Assembly: GCA_038380795.1 (NCBI GenBank)
Contig: CM076261.1
Span: forward strand, 93,518,418 to 93,582,417
Direction: 5' to 3'
Length of the DNA stretch: 64,000 bases
Origin: Pyrocephalus nanus
Lineage: Eukaryota; Chordata; Aves; Passeriformes; Tyrannidae
Shown: positions 55,671 to 64,000 of the stretch, piece after piece
Layout of the letters: every line of letters starts with the position of its first letter
How positions within the stretch are numbered: the first letter of the stretch is position 1
Notes under the pieces: generated by a model
What the model was told of the DNA's origin: nothing
What the model saw: only the letters and a program-made list of their open reading frames with translations
Database searches by the model: none
Made by a program: the position numbers and the translations under genes

Positions 55671-58600
55671 CTGCTGCACCCATCTGCTGGGGCTTGTATG
55701 TTAAGTTCCTTGGGGGAAAGCTTACACATCTTATACAGTTCCATGGTCTGGGTTTCTCCTGATGAGACAGCAGGAAAAAGGGCTATGGTTAGTGATGGGG
55801 TTTTGGCACAGGGTAATAATAAAAATGTTAGTCATCATGAATTTCTAATGCTGTGACACTTCATAACCCCCCTGCTCTGTCCTTCTTTGCAGACCATTGG
55901 TACTCTTCCACTTGGGTGTAAGGCTTGGGTGGAGATGATATCTGGTAGTTTCCAGCTGGAGAATAAAGTGATTCCAGGGGTTTGGCCGTCATCCTGTGCC
56001 ATGACAGACATGGTTTAAGTTCACTAACGGGCTTCTTGAGCATTCCTTGGCCCCTCCACATCTCCCTTCCTCCATGTTCTGTTGGGATGCTGGAGTAATG
56101 AGGGGAAAACATTAAAGATTTTGGAGAACGTTAATCAGGAAGCCTGAAAAGAACTACTTGTACTTACTTTCAGTGCCTGTCACCTCCTTTATGCTGATGA
56201 GATGTCAAGCCCATAATCTACTGTCTCCTCATGATGGCTTTCCTACACTCCTTGCCTAATTTTCAACAGCGTCTCTTGCTGTTTTTTTGCTCATATGAAG
56301 GTGTTAGCAAGCAGCCAAAAAAACCCTGCACTGTTCTCCACAGTCTTCTTAAGGTTTTCTTTTTCACCTAGGTCTACAGAAAGTGTCCAACAGTCAGGCA
56401 GGTTAGTGGGATCACCTCTTACCATGTTTGTGACTGTCTTTTCACTCGTCCTGTATTTGGAGTAGACACTAAGGCAGTTTGTTGTTTTTCTGCATCCTGG
56501 ACAGCACATCAGGCAGAGTGAAGCTTCCATGTTTACTTTTTGACATAATCAATCAATCACAGTAATTAGATTACATAGAGATATCAATACCTGCTGTGCC
56601 TCCCCTGGAACACCTCATATTTTATGTGTGTCAATTTAGACAGGAAATATCTGCAAAGCAAACCTTAAAGCTTCATGGGAATCATAAACACTGTCACACA
56701 ATTTGTGTTGACCAAATGCACAATGAAGTAAGTAAATGTATAAACTGCAAGCCCATTAGTACCTCCTGAGAAGTCTGCCAGAAACTATTAGTCCACATTT
56801 GCATCAAATCACTTTGAGTCATGAAGAAATGTGAAAAAATCAAAAGCAGTTAAATGCACGGTTTTCACACATGAACAAGAAGTTTAAATCCTTTTAATAA
56901 ATTACTCAAGAAATACTTTGTTTGGCCTTTTAAAACAGTTGTAACAATGGGAACAGGAAAATTTGCAGGCAAATTTAATCAATTTCTCTAAGCTGTAGTC
57001 ATTCTACTTCAAGATTATGCAAATCCAAAATTATTTTTCTTTTCAAAACCAAATTACTGCTTGGAATTTGATAGCTTTTATTGTCTTTGCTTTTCAGCAT
57101 GCCATTGATTTCACCTTATTTCATTTATATAAATGTTTTCTGCTCACTAGGGCAACTCAATCAAAATTTGGATTTTTGTTTTGAACTTTCTTTGAGCCTG
57201 ACAACAGCAAGAAGGTTAAGTCAGAGCACTGGGGCATTAGAGAAGAGTGATAATTATTGTCTATAATGCTAACATTTCATTTTTTCCAGAGGATCTGTTT
57301 TCACACTGCTTAATGATTTCTCAGTTCCATTATCTATTTCATCTAGTGTTTGTTGTTACAACAGTGACATTGCTTTTGGCTGATGATGTTTTAATATCAT
57401 TTTTTCTTTCAAACTGTTATTAATTTCCAGACTTGTTCACCTCTTTTGTCCAAACCTTAATGAGTCAATATATTCATCCTCATATAAATCTTCTCTCTGC
57501 CCTTAGAAACATCTCAGCCTGCAGAACTGGAATTGATTGAAGGTGGCTTCAAGTGTCATACACAAGAAGGGATTTTTGTTAATTCTGACCTCATGAGCCT
57601 TCATCCCTGCTGTGAATACCTTGTTCATGCTCTTTTTTGGACTCAGTTGCTGGGAATAGTTTGGCTGCACCCCTTGATTTTTCCTGATCAACACAAATGG
57701 TGACTTTGAGGCTTTATCTGCACTGCTGATGTAATTTTGGGCTTTATCTGTCTGTCCTAAGTTATCTTTGGAGAAGAAGTAGTTTCCATAATGCAAAAAT
57801 GCCTTTATTTTGTTATCTCACTCCATTTGAGCTTTTTTTAGGGCAAACTGGAAAGGAACAGGGACAAATAGGGCTCAGGGAAATGAGCCAATTTGGGCAC
57901 GGACCTCGGCATCCAGCTCTAGTCCTGATCCAGTCATTGCCAGCTGTGTGGAGCTGCACTGAATAAGAGAGATAAACTTCCCTCTCCACCTCTGATCTCT
58001 CTCACAGATGTACTTCAGACCTTAAAGAACTCACCTCATCACTGCTGGAGGTGGTGCAACTGTATTTTATCCTGAGGCTTTCTCCTGCAGAGCCTGTGCT
58101 AAGCCAGGCAGCCACACATCTGCACTGTTAATATTTCAGCCAAAAATCAAACTTCGTTCATACCTTTGCACCAAACTGTGATGTGAAAATAGCAATTCCA
58201 AGCAAGGTTTAAAAACTAATGTTCTCTGTTTTCCCTAGAAATGAGTTTGTTTTTTTTTTCAAAGGGGACAGGTCTAGGAGGATGTAATAAGCTATTTCAG
58301 CACAGGAACTGAACTAATTGGATGCTCAGAACTGATAAAATAGAGCTAATCCTTGAAAACAGCTATTCCTTATTAGAAGACAGGATTTTTTTTTACAATT
58401 AAATGAATTTGCCTTGCCTTTTTCTATAGTGACAGCAGAATGTAGACAACAAGAAAAGGGGTTCAAGTTTCCTTTTAAACATTTGTCTCCATATTAAGAA
58501 ACCTTATTGGAATTTACTTTTTTTTTTTTTTTTTTTAATTCCCAGATGTTTTTGATATAAATGAAGCTGTTTCTCCTGGAGGCTCTAGGGTCACTCCTCT

Positions 58601-58814
58601 ATTTTTTGATGTATTGAGGCATATACTGGAAATGTGGCTGAACTTCCCCAGCTTGAGTTGTCTAGGGTTTTTTTGTTTGTTTGTTTGTTTTTTTTGGTTT
58701 TTGTTTTGTTTTGTTTTGTTTGTTTGTTTTTTTGTTTTTGTTTTGTTTTGTTTCTTCATATGGGACTCAGGTATTTGAGGTGATGCTGTGGGCAACAGAA
58801 CTCTTGCCAGTGGG
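55671..58814. other. Unique noncoding DNA, AT-rich
   Basis: No transposon or exon recognised. T19 lies at 58518-58536 and a GTTT-rich tract at 58667-58755. The 56540-57250 segment is especially AT-rich. Confidence 0.5.
58667..58755. repeat. (GTTT)n/(GTTTT)n low-complexity tract
   Basis: About 90 bases consisting only of G and T, in GTTT, GTTTT and longer T-run units. The lysine/asparagine/glutamine-rich minus-strand frame across it (58535-58819) is an artefact of the repeat. Confidence 0.92.
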
Positions 58815-58916
58815 GTCATAGAATCATAGAATCACAGAATGGTTTGTGTTTAAAGGGGGCCTAAAAGTCATCCAGTTCCACCCCCCTGCCACGGGCAAGG
58901 ACACCTTCCACTGGAG
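58815..58916 (-). mobile_element. CR1: CR1 LINE 3' tip
   Basis: A minus-strand CR1 tip with three copies of the terminal ATAGAATC-type unit ('tcatagaatcatagaatcac'), then 'gaatggtttgtgtttaaagg' and 'acgggcaaggacaccttcca'. It stops at 'ctgg' after about 100 bases. Confidence 0.94.
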
Positions 58917-59541
58917 TCAAAGGTATTTATATCTCAGTCTATCTGACCAAATGCAGACTTGCCTAAAACACGTTTGACTGAATAGATCTCCTTGAGTTAT
59001 AAAAGCTCTAGACAGAGGTCTGCTGACATTTCCCCACTTTGGACAGTCTATGGCACGGCACTGGATGCTCTGCTGGAGCAAGTGAAGTCAGCCTTGATGT
59101 GGTATTCATTTTAAAATTGAAACAGTGAAGTGCCTCTGTGCACTAAGGTGCCACAGCAGTCAGGGAAGATAAGGTTTTCTTGAGCTGACTGAGCAGAAGC
59201 ATCCAGCACATGAGGTGCTGTAGGACATCCTGCCTGTACCTCAGCTGCTGGTCTGGACTAGAACTGTCCTCTTCCAGTTTGAATGTAGGAGCTGTGAGAT
59301 CAACCCCCTATTTTTCAGGCTGTTGAGACCAACCTCACTGCCTGTTGGTTAGACCTTTGTTGACTGTACCAGGAGTTCAGACACCCAACCCTGCAGCACA
59401 CACAGAGGCATCACAAGAGTTCTCAGACAGTGGCAGAAGCATCCATATAGTCCTGCTTAATCTGCAGAGAGAACCATGTCCTTCTGCAACAACATCCGGA
59501 ATCCAGAAAGGATTGTTGAGAACACCTCAGTGTCTTCATTT
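58917..59541. other. Unique noncoding DNA
   Basis: Nothing recognised. Confidence 0.5.
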
Positions 59542-59680
59542 ACCCAGAGGAGCTGTGGATTCCCCATCCCTGGAAGTGTCCAAGACCAGGTTGGACGGGG
59601 CTTGGAGCAACTTGGCCTAATGGAACTGAATGATCTTGAAGGTCCCTTCCCACCCAAACCATCTTAGGATTCCATGTTTC
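59542..59680 (+). mobile_element. CR1: CR1 LINE 3'-terminal fragment
   Basis: A plus-strand CR1: 'cccagaggagctgtggattc', 'tccaagaccaggttggacgg', 'ggcttggagcaacttggcct', then a deletion that removes the 'gtgtccctgcccatggca' block, then 'atgatcttgaaggtcccttc' and a decayed terminus. Confidence 0.93.
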
Positions 59681-60377
59681 ATACACCTGGAGACAGGCTA
59701 TTAAACTGAGCATCTTGCATACATATAGATAACTAGGTTTAAATGTGTATGTCTACAGTTTTACAGCACAGAACAGAAAAGAGGAAATCCATTAATTCCT
59801 TATCCTAATCGTGGAATTAAGTGCATTGGAGAACACCCAACATCCCAATATATATTACTGCTCTCCTTGCACCAGCTGAAATAGTTTAAAATCAGCCTGA
59901 CTGCCATAGCTGGGAGATCCACACTGAAAACATGGTCTGTAGGAGGACTCTGGAGAACAATAAACCCATATTTTTCTCTCTGCTCCCAGAGAAATTTTTA
60001 TATGGTTGCTAGAGCTGAAATTTAATACTCCATAAAGACCTTTAGTGACAGGAAATCATGATCTACCAGTCATTTTAACAGAAGAAGGCTGCAAATAGGT
60101 TCAGGTCAAATCAAAGAGGTTATAAATATTTAGATTCAATTTATTAACAAAAGTCTAAGCAAAATGCTTATAACTGAGAGGGGGGATTTTTTTCTTTTAT
60201 AAAAAAGAATAAATTCAAATGAGCAGTTATGAATTGCATTTTTTAAAATTTCCATTTTTAAACAAATATTGCTTGTGTTCCAAGTCCCCCACTGAGGCAG
60301 AAAAAAAAACAACATAAAAAATGTTCAGTGCTGTGGAAATCCAACTTTTTTATCTCTTCTAGTTATAAATCACAAAA
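59681..60377. other. Unique noncoding DNA
   Basis: AT-rich, nothing recognised. Confidence 0.5.
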
Positions 60378-60436
60378 AATCACAGAATCAGCTAGGTTAG
60401 AAAAGACCTCTGAGATCATCGAGTCCAACTTATGAT
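60378..60436 (-). mobile_element. CR1: CR1 LINE 3' tip, second subfamily
   Basis: About 60 bases: 'atcacagaatcagctaggtt', 'agaaaagacctctgagatca', 'tcgagtccaactta'. The 'gaaaagacctctgagatcat' wording places it with the 21609 and 54804 copies. Confidence 0.85.
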
Positions 60437-60873
60437 ACTCCTATCCACATATATTTACATAGTATATAAACATTTTCCTTACTCTTGGATTACCTACCTG
60501 TCTTCAGTGGGTTATTTACTTTCAGGCAAGCCAAGCAACTCTCAGTCTGCCAAAAAAAATATAATCTAGAAAATAATTGGTAAAACCTTAACTTTTTTTT
60601 CCACATGTGGCTGCCAACAGGTCTGTGAACAGATAACATTTTTTGTTGTGAGGTGCCTCAAATGACGCAGGAGGTTTCCATCAGTGGTAATTATGGCCTG
60701 GCATCTCTTTAGGGAACTGTTATTTTTCTAATCTTCCAAGGAAGCTCCTTCAGTCAAGGTCAAATTCCTCCAATGTTTTCATCTTCGAGGAGCGTGGACA
60801 ATGTGCCTCCTCTGCCCCCTGGATGTGCAAAGACAATTGATGCTGTCACTTTTCTGAGCAGCCTCCTGCAATC

Positions 60874-60889
60874 TGTGTGTGTGTGTGTG
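60874..60889. repeat. (GT)8 microsatellite
   Basis: About eight TG/GT units. Confidence 0.88.
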
Positions 60890-61640
60890 AGTGGTGGAAG
60901 GAAACAACCACAAAGAAAAGAGCTTTAACATTCAGAGGAGAACAACATGTCAAAATTCCTCAAACCATGATAAATGTACCAAACTCATCCAGCTCTTTCC
61001 AAACAGCAGTGAGTGATGGTGATTTATGACTGTGGAGATTTTTCTTAAACTAGTAGTTTTTGCAGAAGAAAGAAAGGTCACTGTAAGTTGGGGTGTGCAG
61101 AGTTTATCTTGTTCTCTGCAGTTTGTTGTTCCCTTTGAACTAGTCCATACCAGATTAGAGACCTCTGCTAGGGGAGCACCATTAATAATCATAATTATCA
61201 TCAAAACCAAGAGAAAGTAAGGAGCACACATCACACACACAAATCTTAACAAGCACTGTGTTTGTGAACCTTCTGACACCACCATGTAAATAAAGCCAGC
61301 AGTTTGCAGATGACAAAAGCAAATCCCAACAGGAGGAAGAGTAGCTGATCCCTAAATTGAGCAAGAGAAACTGAATCAAAGAAGATGAATGGGGAAAAAA
61401 TGCAGCAATTTGCACAGTGTCGAAGAGACTGGCTGATCATTTACAGGTAACAACAGTGCAAGCCAGAAAAAAAAAAGGTGATGGAAACTGGGAGAAAACC
61501 ATCATTCAGCAATTCCTGTCTGTTTGCCACAGGCAATAGCACAGCAAGCCTTGCTTTTCCATTGCTTACCTTGGAGACTGCCTCATTGCACCAAGCAGGG
61601 GGAAAAACTCTTGAGGAAGGTCTGGGAATTACCAGGGCTT

Positions 61641-61667
61641 TGTTCCACCAAGATCTCTGGTGGAACA
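61641..61667. repeat. Inverted repeat, 10-bp perfect arms, 7-base loop
   Basis: TGTTCCACCA (61641-61650) and TGGTGGAACA (61658-61667) are exact reverse complements around AGATCTC. This is the strongest short stem-loop I noticed in the window. It lies in unique DNA with no adjacent T-run, gene or transposon end. Confidence 0.75.
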
Positions 61668-63328
61668 CACCACAGAAAGCCTTAAGCATCCTCAGATGGC
61701 ACAGAAATTAAACACAATGATCATCAATGCACCATGGGCCTGTCCAGCCCCTTGTTCTGACGCCACGGGGACAGGAACCAGGAAAGTTAAACCACCAGAA
61801 AAATGTGTGAGACTTCCTGAGAAAACTCACTTTCCAGTAATTTTCAACTTCCTAACCAAGAGCTAATCTCATATGGAGGCTTCAATGGGAGTTTAGTGCA
61901 AGTTTCTTTCCTGCCATACTACTGCCAAATAGAAAGAGAGGCCTGGCTAAAACTGAGTTAGAAGGAGAGCCTGACCAAGGACAGATTTAACAGATGATTT
62001 TATAGATGCCGTAAGGGTGAGTGGTAGAAATCTATAAACCTCTGGCTGAGACCTGGGTACATGAATCTTGTTCGTTTTAAAGGTAAGTGAATAACCAGAG
62101 CTGTTGGAGGTTATTGGAAGTGCTCAACAGTGAGATGAAATTCTCTTTTTATAATGGATGTCTGGAATAAACTCACTTAGAAAAAGAGTCACTATGTGAA
62201 TTTGGATTCACACAGGCAAGGAAACAACTACCAAGAAGTTATAAATACTTTCTAGATTCAGAATTAAATAATCTATAAAACCTTAGTACTGCATCTACTG
62301 TCCCAAGCTTTTTTACTGCCTTTTAGCTCATACAAACCTAATTAAGATATTACACAGAATGAACCCAACGTTTACTGCAGGACTTTGGGAATAAATTAAA
62401 TTGCTTTGCCTGTGAATGTGTATCTTGTGGTAGATTGGCTTTGGCTTTAAGCAAGGTTTAAACTATGACTGAATATTTTCTTGTGCTTGGGGCTCCTGTA
62501 AAAGGCTCCCTCCCATGTGGATTTTCCTGTGTATGCCAAGATTTATGCTTGTTTATTTTCCTGCAGTGGCAGTGCCTCTAAGATCTGTCTTCTGCCCTCA
62601 TGAAATGTAATTATCTATGAAGCTTCAGGCTTTTCTATCATTTTGTTTAATGAGGTCAGAAATTATTGGTGGTGCACATAGAGACACTCACAATGTGAGT
62701 GAGACCACCCAGGCTTCATTTTTATGGGAAAACAGGGTAATAATGGAACAGTTAACCAGAAAACAGATAGGTGGAACTTCTGCCCTGAGAAAAGCCAGAA
62801 GGTTGGTTTGAAGAGTTTGGTTTAAAAGGATATTTTCAAAGAGAAAGAGGGTAGAGTTCAAAGCAAAGTATTTCCTACTCTGCAGCCAATGCAAAGCATG
62901 GAATGATATACAAAATATGGAGTGAAAACAGAGGCAATGGACAGGATATGCAAAGCTTGTGGGGTCAGCCAAAGAGCCATGGAGCATTTATCTGCTCCAG
63001 GAGACACATCTGCTGTGGGGACATTTTCTCTTCAAGATATTATGTGCATGTGCAGCCCACCTGTGCTGCAGGTGGTCTGTCCCTCCATCACATCATATGG
63101 CAGACCATGATGGCTTTTGATCAGTAGGTGAGAGAGCAGAGAGCATAGAGAGGGAACCATTCCATTTCCCATCCTGAAACACTAGAGCTGAGTGATGTTT
63201 CCATTACAGTTCACGTGGAGGACTAAAACAGAGAGATTTAATTCTTTTTGATGTGAGATTTTTGAGGTTCTCCATGCAAGTTATTAATGACTAATGTTTG
63301 CTTTATTATTCTCTTTCAAATCTCTGGT

Positions 63329-63351
63329 GAAAGAAAGAAAGAAAGAAAGAA
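63329..63351. repeat. (GAAA)n microsatellite
   Basis: Five to six GAAA units ending in 'gaagc'. Confidence 0.9.
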
Positions 63352-63499
63352 GCAAAGAACCATGTGTTAAACATCTTCAGTTCCAATATAATGGAGAATC
63401 TAATGTACAGAAGCAGCTTTTCCCCATCTTTACACTGCTGTCAACAGTTCTCATAAATTCAGATTTTCAGAAGTGTATATAAAGCCATGGACACCTCTC

Positions 63500-63575
63500 A
63501 CAATAAAGAATTTTGTTCTAATATCCTATCTGAACCTGCCCTCAGTTTAAAGCCATTCCCCTATACCATTCACAC
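63500..63575 (-). mobile_element. CR1: CR1 LINE internal 3' fragment
   Basis: The minus-strand segment 'acaataaagaattttgttct', 'aatatcctatctgaacctgc', 'cctcagtttaaagccattcc' corresponds to the ORF2 C-terminus, upstream of the 3' UTR. Both the terminal repeat and the UTR are absent, so it is a piece left by deletion. Confidence 0.8.
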
Positions 63576-64000
63576 AAAAGTGACTATGACAAAAATTTCC
63601 TCACCTTCACAAAGACATGCCCTTAATCAGCCTAGTGTAAGAGGAGGATCCATGCCCAGAACCATGTTTTGATAGAAAAAGACAGGATAAAGTCAGTGTT
63701 ATTTCAAGACTATGATTTTCAGAGCAGTCTGCAGATGGTCTGAACACAGAGGAATCAGTCAGCCTGCATTTAAGTAGTAATTACAGATATTAATGTCTAC
63801 TCAGCTGCATTAGAAAAAGAAATGTAATGTCTTTCCCTTCCAGGAGGGTGCTTCACATAACAGATCACTTTGCTGATGTGGCTAAATACCTTTCTGGTAT
63901 TGATTGACAAAGAGAATGGGAGAAAACCTAAGAAAACTCTTCAGGCTGCTATAAAACAGCCAGGGAGGCAGCTCAGGGACGTGGTAACGTGGAACAGAAC
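63576..64000. other. Unique noncoding DNA
   Basis: Nothing recognised up to the window edge. Confidence 0.5.

Larger units (their letters stand above)
60437..63499. other. Unique noncoding DNA
   Basis: No transposon or exon recognised over 3 kb. It contains (GT)8 at 60874-60889, the strong inverted repeat at 61641-61667 and a GAAA array at 63329-63351. A 111-codon minus-strand frame at 60950-61285 matches nothing known to me. Confidence 0.5.

Noticed and set aside
58535..58819. Lysine/asparagine/glutamine-rich minus-strand frame
   Set aside because: Translation of the GTTT tract, not a protein.
1..64000. CRISPR arrays, bacterial operons, tRNA or rRNA genes
   Set aside because: No regularly spaced direct repeats, no ribosome-binding-site-plus-ORF organisation, and no RNA gene recognised by eye; the content is vertebrate nuclear DNA.

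Overview
The window looks like nuclear DNA of a bird. Short CR1 LINE fragments (the main avian retroposon) are scattered over both strands. I see none of the mammalian-type SINE or L1 sequence, and no compact bacterial-style gene layout. I recognised no host protein-coding exon, tRNA, rRNA or known ncRNA. The open frames of up to about 190 codons that occur across it are either decayed transposon protein or, as far as I can judge, chance frames in AT-leaning noncoding DNA. The best reading is an intergenic stretch or a very large intron; nothing in the sequence tells which gene it belongs to.

Layout. 1-10 kb: mostly unique DNA with two CR1 tails near 1.6 and 2.5 kb, then more than 7 kb without a recognisable transposon. 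10-21.8 kb: CR1 pieces, including one longer minus-strand copy (15026-15890) that still shows reverse-transcriptase coding sequence. 22.1-24.7 kb: a heavily deleted endogenous retrovirus on the plus strand, with a gag-like coiled-coil segment, two pieces of reverse transcriptase and the C-terminal part of an envelope gene. It is interrupted by two CR1 fragments and followed by a third. 25-43 kb: unique DNA with isolated CR1 copies, one of them carrying an expanded purine repeat, and a head-to-tail CR1 pair at 42.8-43.5 kb. 43.5-64 kb: unique DNA, nine further CR1 pieces and several microsatellites.

I count 28 recognisable CR1 pieces, 14 on each strand. Nearly all are truncated at the 5' end and several have also lost their 3' tail. 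None could encode a working element. The retrovirus is equally dead: stops, frameshifts, missing domains and no recognisable 3' LTR.

There is no operon-like cooperation between genes to describe. The unique DNA contains a few compositionally distinctive blocks (near 5.8, 18.5, 37.9, 47.4 and 49.7 kb) that could be conserved regulatory elements, plus some inverted and direct repeats containing known transcription-factor half-sites. These are proposals only; cross-species alignment would decide them. I found no convincing sign of an undescribed biological system.
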